Shown here in pieces: positions 1 to 8,536 of a stretch of 64,000 bases of DNA. The first letter of the stretch is position 1, and every line of letters starts with the position of its first letter. The stretch comes from Bog-532 sp965277615 (lineage in GTDB: Bacteria; Actinomycetota; Actinomycetes; Streptosporangiales; Streptosporangiaceae), in contig CBDIDG010000004.1 of the NCBI GenBank assembly GCA_965277615.1, forward strand, positions 62,001 to 126,000, in the 5' to 3' direction. The position numbers and the translations under genes are program-made. Below the pieces are notes generated by a model, which was not told the DNA's origin, made no database searches, and saw only the letters and a list, made by a program, of their open reading frames with translations.

Positions 1-567
1 CCCGAGTCGATCAAGCTGGCGGTCCGCAGCGGGTTCCGGTCGGTCTACCACTGCAGCTACGCCGACGCCGAGGCGATCGACGTGCTGGACGAGCACAAGG
101 AGTCGATCTTCCTCTCCCCCGCCGTCGGCATCATGTGGGCCAACGTGTACGAGGGCGCCGAGTACGGCATCGACACGGCCATGGCGGAGAAGATGGGGTC
201 GGTGAAGGCGCTCAAGGCGATGACCGAGCTGTACCCCGAGCTGCGCAAGCGCGGCCTGCGGGTCCTGCCCGGCGGCGACTACGGCTTCCCGAACAACCCG
301 ATCGGGCGCAACGCCCGGGATCTGGAGCTATTCGTCAGGCTCTTTGGCTATTCGCCCGCCGAGGCCCTGCGCGCCACCACCCAGTACGGCGGCCAGGTGA
401 TGGACCTGCCCGTCGGGCTGCTGACACCGGGTTACTTCGCCGACGTGCTGGTCGTGCGCGGCGAGCCGACGGAGGATGTGACCGTGCTGCAGGACACCGG
501 CAATCTGCTCGCCATCATGCAGAACGGCGCCTTCTACAAGCTGGCCGGGCAGCTGTCAGCCGCATGA
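1..567 (+). CDS. Amidohydrolase family protein, C-terminal part (5' end outside window)
   Basis: The frame is open from base 1, so the start lies upstream; 188 residues remain. The segment SVYHCSYADAEAIDVLDEH resembles the His-containing strand and following helix of imidazolonepropionase-like amidohydrolases (usually EHGSYxDDEAI). LPGGDYGF is where the family's metal-binding Asp sits, and the end (PGYFADVLVVRGEPTEDV) is the usual closing beta-sandwich. It probably hydrolyses a cyclic amide or a related bond, or decarboxylates, in the cytosol; the substrate is not visible. The stop overlaps the next gene's ATG (ATGA), so the two are probably translationally coupled. Family confident, substrate unknown. 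Confidence 0.8.
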   Translation, partial: PESIKLAVRSGFRSVYHCSYADAEAIDVLDEHKESIFLSPAVGIMWANVYEGAEYGIDTAMAEKMGSVKALKAMTELYPELRKRGLRVLPGGDYGFPNNPIGRNARDLELFVRLFGYSPAEALRATTQYGGQVMDLPVGLLTPGYFADVLVVRGEPTEDVTVLQDTGNLLAIMQNGAFYKLAGQLSAA

Positions 568-1364
568 CGCCCCCCGTCCGGCGGGTACCGGATGTCCGGT
601 ACGGCGAGGTGCTTGGTTACCGGCCGCTGGAGCTCGACCTGTACCTGCCCCACACTGATGGGCCGCTGCCGGTCATCGTTTACGTGCACGGCGGCGGCTG
701 GCGGCGCGGCTCCCGCCGCGAGCCGCTGCCGGTGCTGGGGGCGGACTTCTACGACTCCCTCGCGGCCCAGGGCTTTGCGGTGGCGGCGATCGACTACCGG
801 CTCAGCGGCGAGGCGCGCTTCCCGGCGCCACTGGAGGACGTCCGCACGGCCGTTGGCTGGGTCCGGGACAACGCCGCCTTCCACGGGCTGGACGCTGAGC
901 GCGTGTTCCTCTGGGGCGACTCGTCCGGTGGCCATCTCGCGCTGCTGGCCGCGCTCACCGGCAGCAAGGTACACGGTGTGGTCGCCTGGTTCCCGGTCAC
1001 CGACCTGGCGGGCATGCCGTCCGATGTCGCGGAGGCGGGCGGCGTACCGGATCCCGGGCCGGACTCCCGTGAGGCGCTCCTCCTGGGCGCGCCGGCCCGG
1101 TCAGTGCCCGATGTGGCATACCAGGCGAGCCCGGTGGCCCACGTCAGCGCCGGCGCGCCGCCGATCCTGCTGATGCACGGCGCTGCGGACGACATGGTCC
1201 CGGCGGCGCAGAGCGTACGGCTCGCCAAGGCCCTCGGGGCAGCCGGGGCGACCGTTGAGCTGGAACTGGTGCCGGGCGCAACGCACTTCTGGAATGGCGC
1301 AAACGACGTGCCCGCCATCGTCCAGCACTCGATCGAGTTCCTGCGCCCACGGCTAGTCTCTTAA
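564..1364 (+). CDS. Alpha/beta hydrolase (esterase/lipase, HGGGW type)
   Basis: 266 aa; ATG at 564 overlaps the preceding stop by 4 nt, which fixes the start. HGGGW is the oxyanion-hole motif, GDSSGG carries the nucleophilic Ser, GAADDMVP the acidic residue and GATHFW the catalytic His, giving a complete hormone-sensitive-lipase/BD-FAE-like triad. It should hydrolyse a small ester in the cytosol. Coupling to the amidohydrolase suggests a shared catabolic role. Its last 221 bp are overlapped on the other strand by the open 3' end of the crotonase gene. Confidence 0.85.
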   Translation: MTPPVRRVPDVRYGEVLGYRPLELDLYLPHTDGPLPVIVYVHGGGWRRGSRREPLPVLGADFYDSLAAQGFAVAAIDYRLSGEARFPAPLEDVRTAVGWVRDNAAFHGLDAERVFLWGDSSGGHLALLAALTGSKVHGVVAWFPVTDLAGMPSDVAEAGGVPDPGPDSREALLLGAPARSVPDVAYQASPVAHVSAGAPPILLMHGAADDMVPAAQSVRLAKALGAAGATVELELVPGATHFWNGANDVPAIVQHSIEFLRPRLVS

Positions 1365-2151
1365 TCGGAGCTGTGGTGCTCGGCATGGATACGCGGGGAT
1401 AGCGTAAGCGGCCGAGCTTGGCCTGCAGCGCTGTTGTCTCCGGGGATCGCAGCAGGCGGCGGAAGGTGTCCTGCTCGAGTGCGAGGCCCTGATCGAGAGG
1501 CAGGCTGGCGCCCTGGACGAGTGCGCGTTTGGCGGCCGCCAGTGAATGGCGCGGCTGCGCGGCGAGCGGCGCGGTCCAGCTGAGCACGGCGTCGAGGAAC
1601 CGCGCCTCGGGCAGCACCGCCTCTACCACCCCCAGGCGATATGCCTGGCCGGCTTCGATCACCTCGTCGCCGAGGATCAGGCGGGCCGCTCTGGGCAGAC
1701 CGATCAGCCGTGGTAGCCGCTGGGTGCCGCCGGCGCCGGGGATGGCCCCGTCTGCCACTTCGACGAAGCGGAAGGTGGCCGCTGGTGACGCCACCCGCAT
1801 CAGGCAGCTGAGGGCGACCTCGAACCCGCCGCCCCAGGCCTGCCCGTTCACGGCCGCGATGACTGGTTGCGGAACAGCCGAGATCCGGCTGAGAGCACGC
1901 TCCCACGCGTCCGGCCCATACGGCCCGGTGTCGCCCCCGCGCGCGAGCGCTTCGACATCGGCCAGGTCTGCGTGCGCGATGAAATATCCGGGCAGGCCAC
2001 CAGTGAGGACGATTACCCGGGCGCGGTCGTCGCCAGCCCACCGAAGAAGCGCTTCGTCCAGTTCGGCAAGGTCAGCGAAGCCAATCACATTGTCAGGCGG
2101 GCGGCTATAAGTAAGGAGGGCCACACCACCGTGGAGTTCAGCGTCCCACAT
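1144..2151 (-). CDS. Enoyl-CoA hydratase/isomerase family protein with antisense-overlapping tail
   Basis: 335 aa. The first ~262 residues form a complete crotonase domain: the oxyanion-hole region GQAWGGGFEVA, then FRFVEVADGAIPGAGGTQRLP, which carries both catalytic-type Glu positions (GGGFE and FVE). It should hydrate or isomerise a CoA-thioester double bond. Crotonases are usually 250-270 aa; the extra ~73 C-terminal residues are low-complexity Arg/Pro/Ala and lie wholly antisense to the hydrolase, so either a stop codon was lost or the tail is a by-product of high GC. The gene starts 6 nt after the VOC gene and is last in a four-gene operon. Confidence 0.75.
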   Translation of the reverse strand: MWDAELHGGVALLTYSRPPDNVIGFADLAELDEALLRWAGDDRARVIVLTGGLPGYFIAHADLADVEALARGGDTGPYGPDAWERALSRISAVPQPVIAAVNGQAWGGGFEVALSCLMRVASPAATFRFVEVADGAIPGAGGTQRLPRLIGLPRAARLILGDEVIEAGQAYRLGVVEAVLPEARFLDAVLSWTAPLAAQPRHSLAAAKRALVQGASLPLDQGLALEQDTFRRLLRSPETTALQAKLGRLRYPRVSMPSTTAPIKRLAVGAGTRSSAGRWRARRLRHSRSALRPAPVPAQRSPRLPRGPWRAVRSAPPGPCRPQRRASAGSAARRR

Positions 2152-2157
2152 GCTGGC

Positions 2158-2604
2158 CTACTCGGCGGGATCGCGACGGGGGGGCCGTTGCAGAAATTCG
2201 ACGAGATTGCCGTCTGGATCGCGGATGAAGGCCACGAGCGAGACCCCATCCGGTGCCGTCGCCGGGTCCATCGACGGCTCAGCGCCGGCGGCTACCACCG
2301 CTGCGAACGTCTGCGCGATGTCCGGGACGGCGAGAGCGAACTGGAACCAGCCCTGCCGGAGCGTCGATTCGATCTGGTGATGGGGCCCGCTCGGCACCGA
2401 TCCTTTCCGCTCGAACAACTCGACGCGGGCACCTTGGGCGTTGCTGAGCACGACGCCTTTCAGGTCGTGTTCAGCGAAGGCAAATCTGTCCTCTACCGTG
2501 GCGAAACCGAGCACTTGGCTGTAGAAACGCTCCGAACGCTCAAGGTCAGCAACGGAGACACCCGCGTGGTCGAAGACAGCGCGGGCAGTCGATGCGTCCG
2601 GCAT
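2158..2604 (-). CDS. VOC (glyoxalase/bleomycin-resistance) family protein
   Basis: 148 aa from the ATG at 2604, which lies 4 nt after the carotenoid-oxygenase stop; a longer frame upstream would run into that gene. Two beta-alpha-beta-beta-beta modules are visible: FDHAGVSVADLERSERFY (His13) with Glu62 (RVELFERKG), and a second with Gln88 (WFQFALAV) and Glu136 (DPDGNLVEFLQ). This gives a His/Glu/Gln/Glu metal site like glyoxalase I or methylmalonyl-CoA epimerase. Reaction unknown; operon position suggests it handles a product of the cleavage oxygenase or a CoA intermediate. Confidence 0.8.
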   Translation of the reverse strand: MPDASTARAVFDHAGVSVADLERSERFYSQVLGFATVEDRFAFAEHDLKGVVLSNAQGARVELFERKGSVPSGPHHQIESTLRQGWFQFALAVPDIAQTFAAVVAAGAEPSMDPATAPDGVSLVAFIRDPDGNLVEFLQRPPRRDPAE

Positions 2605-2608
2605 GACA

Positions 2609-4132
2609 TTAGACACGATCGAGGTCCTCTCCCGGCACCCAGGTGCCGTGGAATCCATACCTCAGCCGGAACGGGATCTTGATGGTGGCGATCGGTCCCG
2701 CGGCGATGTCGAGCGCGTCAAGGATGATCATGTCGTTGCGGTTCAGCGCCCGGCGCCCGACCAGTGCCAGCAGATAGCCCTCCCCCTCGGCCGCGTCCGG
2801 TCCCTTCGGCACGAATACCGGTTCCTCAGGGGCCGAGTCCTCGCCGACGTAGTAACCCGTGGCGGCCCCGGTGTCGTCGTCGCGGTGGAACAGACTGTTG
2901 AATGGCGGTCCCATCGGTCCGAACTCGGGCATCGGGCCGGCCGCCGGGTTCATGCAGCCGATCCAGGAGTGGCGGTTGCGCTGCATCGCCACGCGCGGAT
3001 CGACCCGGGGCATGTCGCCCGGGTGGTCGAACAGCAGCTCGCTGCTGTAGGTGGCATCGCTGTCGGCCCAGTGCCTGGACCCCTTGGCTACCTCCAGGGT
3101 CCAGCGCTGGGCGAAGGGCGGCGCTTCAGGCAACAGGCCCTGGGTGGTCTTCGGGAACTGCGAGAACCAGCCGCTGCGGGCCACGAAATGATCGGCGATC
3201 ACGGTGTCGCCCACCGACCACGCGTTCAGGCTGTGCGTCTCCATTACCAGTTCGCTGCTGAACCAGCGGATTCCGGCCACGCCCTCGGCGCGCGGGATAA
3301 CCGCGACATGGGTGCCCTGCGGCGGATCCCAGACGAAGTACTGCGGCTCGTCTTTCATCCGCTCCCAGTCGGAGATCATCGGCGAGAACGTGATCACCAT
3401 GTGCTCGCGAGTGACCAGCCAATCGTGCACCATCGAGGAGTAAGGCGCCTGGAACGTCTCGGTCCGGATGACCTGCCCAGCCGGTGAGATCACGAACAAG
3501 TTGATGTCACGGTCGGGCCGACCGCTGGAATTGTATGAGAAGGCGATCATCTCGCCAGTGAGCGGATCGATCTTGGGATGGGCGGTGAACGTGCGCCCGG
3601 GCAGTTGCCCGTCAAAGCTGAAGACGCCGCGGGTCTCCAGCGTAAGCGGGTCCAGCTCGTACGGGAGCGCTGCTTCTTTCAGGGCAAGGAGCCGGCCGGC
3701 GTACCACACCACCGAGGTGTTCGCGGTGCCGTCGTCGATGCCCTGGACGGATGGATCGTCGGTGAATGGGTTGCGGTACGCGCCGAACAGCGCTCGCCGG
3801 GCGGCACGCTCCAGCTGGAACCGCTGAGTGTGGACGTACCGCGTGCGTAGGTCGGCGTGGCCCTTACCGAAACGCATCATCGTGATCATGCCGTCGCCGT
3901 TGATGTAGATGTCGTTGGCGAACCGCGGTGGGAACTGCGTATCGGCGGCGGCCCGGTAGAAGGCGCCGTTGAGCTCGCGGGGGATCTCTCCTTCTACTTC
4001 GAGGTCGTAGACATCGGCCTCGATCCGGGAGGGCGCGAAGAACCCGCGGAACGCGGTCGTGTCGGGGTAGCCGTGAGCGGGCGCGTCCGGCTGAGCGGGC
4101 AGGTCGGCGTGCGTGGTGGGTGCGGTTATCAT
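2609..4132 (-). CDS. Carotenoid/stilbene cleavage oxygenase (RPE65 family)
   Basis: 507 aa, normal for the family. It is a seven-bladed propeller non-haem iron enzyme that splits a C=C bond to two carbonyls with O2. The four iron-binding His are recognisable at about H185 (TFTAHPKID), H236 (SSMVHDW), H300 (METHSLNAW) and H495 (YGFHGTW). The ATG follows a strong AAGGAG. Whether the substrate is an apocarotenoid or a lignostilbene-type phenylpropene cannot be decided from motifs; the crotonase and hotdog neighbours suit an aromatic or polyene chain being degraded. Second gene of a minus-strand operon. Confidence 0.9.
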   Translation of the reverse strand: MITAPTTHADLPAQPDAPAHGYPDTTAFRGFFAPSRIEADVYDLEVEGEIPRELNGAFYRAAADTQFPPRFANDIYINGDGMITMMRFGKGHADLRTRYVHTQRFQLERAARRALFGAYRNPFTDDPSVQGIDDGTANTSVVWYAGRLLALKEAALPYELDPLTLETRGVFSFDGQLPGRTFTAHPKIDPLTGEMIAFSYNSSGRPDRDINLFVISPAGQVIRTETFQAPYSSMVHDWLVTREHMVITFSPMISDWERMKDEPQYFVWDPPQGTHVAVIPRAEGVAGIRWFSSELVMETHSLNAWSVGDTVIADHFVARSGWFSQFPKTTQGLLPEAPPFAQRWTLEVAKGSRHWADSDATYSSELLFDHPGDMPRVDPRVAMQRNRHSWIGCMNPAAGPMPEFGPMGPPFNSLFHRDDDTGAATGYYVGEDSAPEEPVFVPKGPDAAEGEGYLLALVGRRALNRNDMIILDALDIAAGPIATIKIPFRLRYGFHGTWVPGEDLDRV

Positions 4133-4170
4133 GGTGCTCCTTCTCCGGCGACGGCGGCCGTCGTCAGGGT

Positions 4171-5085
4171 TCAGACCGGCTCGGCCGCGGGTATGGCACC
4201 CAGGCTCCGGCGGAGCCGGGCGGCGTGCGCGAGATTCGGGGCCAGGCCGAGGTCGGTAGTCCGGTACCCAGCGACAGTCACCAGGACGGATCCACTGGGA
4301 CCCAGGACCTGGCCATCGAAGACCCGGCCGCCGTCGCTGCCCCCGGGCCTTGGCCAGATGCGGGCCATGGCGGGCCCCCCGGGATCGACGGCGAACGAGT
4401 CAGGGTGCCAGTGCACCCACTCGATGGCGGCCGGCACCATCATCCGGCCGGAATCGGCCAGCTCCCACAGCCCGCAGGACTGGAGCAGCAGTTCCAGGAG
4501 GCGTGGCCGCAGCACAGTATCCGCAGCTGCCCAGCGCAGCGGCGGAAGGCCGGGGGCCAGGCGCGCGGTAAGGCCTGCGGCCGACCGGCCGAATCGCCCT
4601 ACTACTGCGAACGTGGCCCCGTGGAAGAACGGCGGGTACACCAGGTCAGGGCCGCAGGGCAGCCGGCCGGCCCAGGCGCCCGGGCTCCGCGCGGGCATAA
4701 CGGGCGTGGTGGTGCGCTCAACCACCGCCGTCAGGTGCGTGCCCGGCTCACCCGGGCTGCGCAGCTTGCAGCTAAACGCCTCAGGTCGCGCGTGGATCGG
4801 GGCGCGCCGACGGGATACGAGGTGCAGCTCACGCGGGCCCGGGCGGCCGAAGCGCACCGCATTGCCGACCACGACGTCCCGCAGCAAGATGCCCGCTGGC
4901 GCCTCCCGGTATGCGCAGGAGGCGGGCAGGGCGCGGACCGCCAGATCGAGCTGCATCACGGTGGGGAGGAGCGGCGCCCCGGCTACGACATGGTCGAGAA
5001 GGAAGGCATCCGAGCGAGGATTGATCTGGATCTTCAATTCTGTTCTTCCACTATGTTCTTCCGAGAATCGCGCCGAACCAGCCAT
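4171..5085 (-). CDS. Stand-alone PKS-dehydratase-like double-hotdog protein
   Basis: 304 aa from the ATG at 5085, preceded by AAGGAC; a longer frame would run antisense through the LysR gene. The N-terminal hotdog has the dehydratase signature HxxxGxxxxP (DHVVAGAPLLP, His32). The C-terminal hotdog begins RPRLLELLLQSCGL, where polyketide-synthase dehydratases have the catalytic Asp in HPALLDxxLQ; here the position is Glu198. No PKS, ACP or acyltransferase domain is nearby, so it probably acts on a free or CoA-bound acyl chain rather than in an assembly line. First gene of the operon; reads divergently from LysR. Confidence 0.65.
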   Translation of the reverse strand: MAGSARFSEEHSGRTELKIQINPRSDAFLLDHVVAGAPLLPTVMQLDLAVRALPASCAYREAPAGILLRDVVVGNAVRFGRPGPRELHLVSRRRAPIHARPEAFSCKLRSPGEPGTHLTAVVERTTTPVMPARSPGAWAGRLPCGPDLVYPPFFHGATFAVVGRFGRSAAGLTARLAPGLPPLRWAAADTVLRPRLLELLLQSCGLWELADSGRMMVPAAIEWVHWHPDSFAVDPGGPAMARIWPRPGGSDGGRVFDGQVLGPSGSVLVTVAGYRTTDLGLAPNLAHAARLRRSLGAIPAAEPV

Positions 5086-5129
5086 TTGCCAGTCCTTATA
5101 GCTGAAATAGTCCGGCCTGAACGGTAGAT

Positions 5130-5150
5130 TGCGCAACACAGATATGCGCA
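5130..5150. promoter_or_regulatory. Candidate LysR-type operator between divergent genes
   Basis: Two TGCGCA hexamers separated by nine bases form an interrupted inverted repeat in the 85-bp gap between the hotdog-protein start (5085) and the LysR start (5171). Position and dyad symmetry suit a LysR regulator that controls the neighbouring operon and itself. Seen in sequence; binding is inferred. Confidence 0.4.
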
Positions 5151-5170
5151 TACAGCAATCGGAGAACCAG

Positions 5171-6082
5171 ATGGATATGCGCCAGTTGGAGTACGTGGTG
5201 GCTGTGGCGGAGGAGCTAAACTTCACCCGGGCGGCAGCCCGCTGCCACATCGCCCAGTCCGGTCTCAGCCACCAGGTCGCCCAGCTCGAGCGCGAAATTG
5301 GCACTACGCTGTTCGAGCGCACGAGCCGGAGCGTGCAGCTCACGCCGTCTGGCCAGGTATTCCTGCCCCATGCCCGTCGGCTGCTGCGCGACACCGAGCA
5401 GGCCCTCGCGGAAGTGGCTGAGCTGCGCGGCATGCTGCCCGGCCGGCTGCACATCGGCACGATCCCGTTCGGCGCGGATCCTGTCGACCTGCTCGGGCTG
5501 CTCGACGACTACCAACGGGCTTACCCCGCCATCGAGGTCATAGTGTCTGACGAGGGCAGCCTCAGCACGGTGGCCGCGATCCTGGCCGGAACCACCGACG
5601 TCGCATTCGTCGGGCTATTCGGCGACCAGATTCCGGCCGGCCTTGTCCACCAGGTGCTGGCGCTGGAGCCGCTCGTCGCCGTCGTTGGCCCGGAACATCC
5701 GCTGCACGGAACCCAGATCGCCGACGTGCGTGCGCTGGCTGACTCGGCCCGCTTCCTGGAAAGCCATCCGGACTCCGGAGTGCGCGCCCAGGTCGACGCC
5801 GCGTGCACGCGAGCCAAGGCACGGCGCCGCGTCGCGTGCGAACTCCGGAATCCGGCCGACCTGGCCGCACTCGCCTTGCGAGGGCTCGGCGTCGCCATCG
5901 TCCCGCTGCGCGCAGCGCTGTCCGCGACGTCCCCGGGCCAGGAAGCGAGTGTCCTGCGGCTGGCCGACCCCCGGGCCGTGCAGCCGGTCGCCCTGGTCTA
6001 CCGTGACCCTGAACCGTCAAGCCGGCCCGTCCAGGCGTTCCTCAGGCTTACCCACTCACGATGGCCATCCGGCCCTAAGTAG
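5171..6082 (+). CDS. LysR-family transcriptional regulator
   Basis: 303 aa from the ATG at 5171, chosen over an upstream ATG because GGAG at 5161 is well placed. Residues 1-60 are the LysR winged HTH (MDMRQLEYVVAVAEELNFTR, then SGLSHQVAQLEREIGTTLFER); the rest is a periplasmic-binding-protein-like effector domain (LHIGTIPFGADP, DVAFVGLF). It is divergent from the cleavage-oxygenase operon, the classic arrangement for a LysR activator of that operon. The effector is unknown; it may be the cleaved compound or a breakdown product. Confidence 0.9.
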   Translation: MDMRQLEYVVAVAEELNFTRAAARCHIAQSGLSHQVAQLEREIGTTLFERTSRSVQLTPSGQVFLPHARRLLRDTEQALAEVAELRGMLPGRLHIGTIPFGADPVDLLGLLDDYQRAYPAIEVIVSDEGSLSTVAAILAGTTDVAFVGLFGDQIPAGLVHQVLALEPLVAVVGPEHPLHGTQIADVRALADSARFLESHPDSGVRAQVDAACTRAKARRRVACELRNPADLAALALRGLGVAIVPLRAALSATSPGQEASVLRLADPRAVQPVALVYRDPEPSSRPVQAFLRLTHSRWPSGPK

Positions 6083-6129
6083 CCCCTACCGGGCAAACGC
6101 TGCTGCCGCCCTGATGTCCAAGCCCGGTT

Positions 6130-7863
6130 TCAGACCCCGGGCAGGTGGGCGGCGACCACGGCGGAACGGCCGTCCCGCACGGCGGCCAGGGCGTCTTTCA
6201 GGGCCTGGGGCAGTTCCGCGGGATCGGATACGTTGACACCGTACGCACCGCCGGCGGCCTGGGCGATGCCCGGCAGGTCGGCGGCGGGCTCGAAGCTGAC
6301 GTTGAAGTCGTCGTCGGCCGCGGCCGCGCCATCGGGGTGGACAGCGAGCGTGGAGTTCTTCGGGGCCCGCCAGCCGCGGTTGTTGTAGATCACGGTCAGC
6401 GCGGGCGTCTGGTAACGCCGGGCCGTCCATTGCGCCACGCTGGGAACCCCGAACAGGTAGCTGCCGTCGCCCACGAGGCAGACGATGGTCTGGTCCGGCG
6501 CGGCGAGCTTCGCGCCGATCGCCCCGCCGCCCGCCCAGCCCAGTGAGCTGGCGCCGCTGCCGATCATCGAGCCAGGGCGGTCTGCCCGCATGTGCTCGCT
6601 GACTGCCCGCTGGTTCGTGACCACCTCGGTCAGCAGCAGAGCGTCCTCGCCGGCCAGAGCCTCGCGGACGCACGCGGTGAGGTATTCCGGGGTGATGACG
6701 CCGTCCCGCGGCTGCTCCTGCGTGGCCCACTCGGCCCGCTGGGCGTCATGGATGGCTGTGTTCTCTACTCGCCGGGCGGCCACCATGTCCTCGTCGGCCA
6801 GGCCGTGGTCCCGGATGAACGCGCTGATCTGGGCCACGGCGACGCGGGAGTCAGCCGCCGCGAACCTGCGCGCCGGGACGTGCCACAACGGCAGCTGCTC
6901 CTTCACCGGATCCGAGTCGATGCAGTAGATCACCGCGTCACCGGCAGGGCGGTTCACGGCCGGGATCCAGGGCACGTCGGAGTCCGCGACCAGGATGACG
7001 TCGGCCTCGGCGAGCAGCGGGTTCTGGGCCGCAGTGTGCCAGTGATAGCCGTGGTGCATCGGATGAGTGTCGGGGAAGTTGACGTACTGCGGGGACGCCT
7101 CGATGACCGGCACGGCGAGCGTGTCGGCCAGCTGGACCAGCTCGCCGACGGCGGCGGGGTTCCGGCCGAGGTAGGAGGTGATCACGAGGGGCTTGCGGGC
7201 CCGGGCCAGGACGGTGGCGATCTCGGCGGTCACCTCGGGGGCGAGGGCCGCGGGCGCGACCGGCGTGTACAGCCCAGGCTCGATGGTGTACGGCTCGACC
7301 TGCTCCTCCATCACCTCACGCGGGCCGACCAGATACACGGGCCCGGCGGGGGCGCTGCGCGCGATCTGCAGGGCGCGCAGTACCAGCTGCTTGACGTTAC
7401 GGCCGGTGCGGATCTCGTTGTCGTACTTGGTGTAGTTGCGCAGAATGCCCCGCTGGTCGCGGACATCCTGGAGCCAGTGGATGAACTCGTTACGGCCGCC
7501 CGGCAGCTCACCGTCCATGGTGTACGGGGCAGCGCCGGCGAAGATCAGCACGGGGATACGCCCGCGGGCGACGTTGTGGACGGCGCCACCCAGGTTCTGC
7601 GTGCCCGCGTCCACGTGCACCAGTACGGCCTGGGGTTCCCCGGAAACCGCCGCATAGGCGTGCGCAGCGCTGAGGGCCACCGTCTCGTGCGGGCAGACGA
7701 TCAGCTCCGGCAGTTCCGCGCGGCGGCCCTCGGCCCGGACCTGGGCCAGCGCCTCGATCAGGCCCGGATGGTCACTGCCCAGGTTGGCGAACAGGTAGCG
7801 GACGCCGGCTTCGGCCAGGGCCTCGAGAAAGGCCGTGCTCGTGCTGTAATAACGATCCCCCAT
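6130..7863 (-). CDS. Thiamine-diphosphate-dependent enzyme (acetolactate synthase-like/2-ketoacid decarboxylase type)
   Basis: 577 aa. The N-terminal PYR domain carries the ThDP-activating Glu60 (CPHETVALSAAHAYAAVSG). A central Rossmann-like domain follows (RKPLVITSYLGR), then the C-terminal PP domain with GDG at 465-467 and Asn about 27 residues later (YNN), the ThDP/Mg motif. It could condense or cleave 2-ketoacids, or ligate or lyse aldehydes; motifs do not separate these. It converges on the LysR gene. A C-C lyase would fit downstream of a double-bond-cleaving oxygenase that yields aldehydes (inference). Confidence 0.8.
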   Translation of the reverse strand: MGDRYYSTSTAFLEALAEAGVRYLFANLGSDHPGLIEALAQVRAEGRRAELPELIVCPHETVALSAAHAYAAVSGEPQAVLVHVDAGTQNLGGAVHNVARGRIPVLIFAGAAPYTMDGELPGGRNEFIHWLQDVRDQRGILRNYTKYDNEIRTGRNVKQLVLRALQIARSAPAGPVYLVGPREVMEEQVEPYTIEPGLYTPVAPAALAPEVTAEIATVLARARKPLVITSYLGRNPAAVGELVQLADTLAVPVIEASPQYVNFPDTHPMHHGYHWHTAAQNPLLAEADVILVADSDVPWIPAVNRPAGDAVIYCIDSDPVKEQLPLWHVPARRFAAADSRVAVAQISAFIRDHGLADEDMVAARRVENTAIHDAQRAEWATQEQPRDGVITPEYLTACVREALAGEDALLLTEVVTNQRAVSEHMRADRPGSMIGSGASSLGWAGGGAIGAKLAAPDQTIVCLVGDGSYLFGVPSVAQWTARRYQTPALTVIYNNRGWRAPKNSTLAVHPDGAAAADDDFNVSFEPAADLPGIAQAAGGAYGVNVSDPAELPQALKDALAAVRDGRSAVVAAHLPGV

Positions 7864-7933
7864 GGGGGGCAGTCCTCCAGGTCAAGGTGACGCAGCTCGG
7901 TAGTAGCGGGGGCTACGGCGGCGTAGCAGTGGC

Positions 7934-8536
7934 TCAGTAGCGGCCGGCGGCCTGGACGCTCATCGCGTGCTCGACCAGCGTGACCAGGGTGGCCTTGGTC
8001 GACTCGCGGTTACGTGCGTCGCAGGGAATGACCGGCACGTCGGGCGAGATGGCCAGGGCTTCGCTCACGTCCTTGGAGCGGTGCGGGAACTGGCCGTAGA
8101 AGCCGTTGATGCCGATCACAAACGGCAGCCCGCTGGCCTCGAAGTAGTCCACCGCCGGGAAGGAGTCGGCCAGCCGCCGGGTGTCGACCAGCACTACGGC
8201 GCCGATCGCGCCCTGGATCAGGTCGTCCCACATGAACCAGAAGCGGTGCTGGCCGGGCGTCCCGAACAGGTAGAGGATCAGGTCCTTTTCCAGGGTGATC
8301 CGGCCGAAGTCCATCGCGACCGTGGTGGTGCTCTTGTCCGGCACGTGGGACAGGTCGTCCACGTCCGTGCTGGCCACCGTCATCATGGCCTCGGTGGTCA
8401 GCGGCGTGATTTCCGAGACCGAGCCGACGAACGTGGTTTTGCCGACGCCAAAACCGCCCGCGACCACAATCTTGACCGAGGTCATGGCCGCGGGAGCGCC
8501 CTGCGGCGCGCCGACGCTAGATCTTACGGAGTCCAC
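7934..8536 (-). CDS. Conservon small GTPase (CvnD-like)
   Basis: 200 aa from a GTG at 8536 that overlaps the end of the DUF742 gene by 20 nt, the usual conservon overlap. The P-loop is GGFGVGKTT (about residues 26-34) and the switch II region is LFGTPGQHRF. The usual NKxD G4 motif is absent, with GINGF in its place, as expected for this bacterial Ras-like group. Conservon GTPases act with the kinase-like, Roadblock and DUF742 proteins as a membrane-associated switch resembling a eukaryotic G-protein relay. Last gene of the operon. Confidence 0.9.
   Translation of the reverse strand: MDSVRSSVGAPQGAPAAMTSVKIVVAGGFGVGKTTFVGSVSEITPLTTEAMMTVASTDVDDLSHVPDKSTTTVAMDFGRITLEKDLILYLFGTPGQHRFWFMWDDLIQGAIGAVVLVDTRRLADSFPAVDYFEASGLPFVIGINGFYGQFPHRSKDVSEALAISPDVPVIPCDARNRESTKATLVTLVEHAMSVQAAGRY

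Noticed and set aside
4171..5085. Fragment of a polyketide synthase gene cluster
   Set aside because: Only the dehydratase-like domain exists, with its own start and ribosome site; no KS, AT, ACP or thioesterase genes lie nearby.
5086..5460. 125-residue N-terminal extension of the hotdog protein
   Set aside because: It would be antisense to the LysR HTH region, whereas the ATG at 5085 has its own ribosome site and starts the homologous domain.
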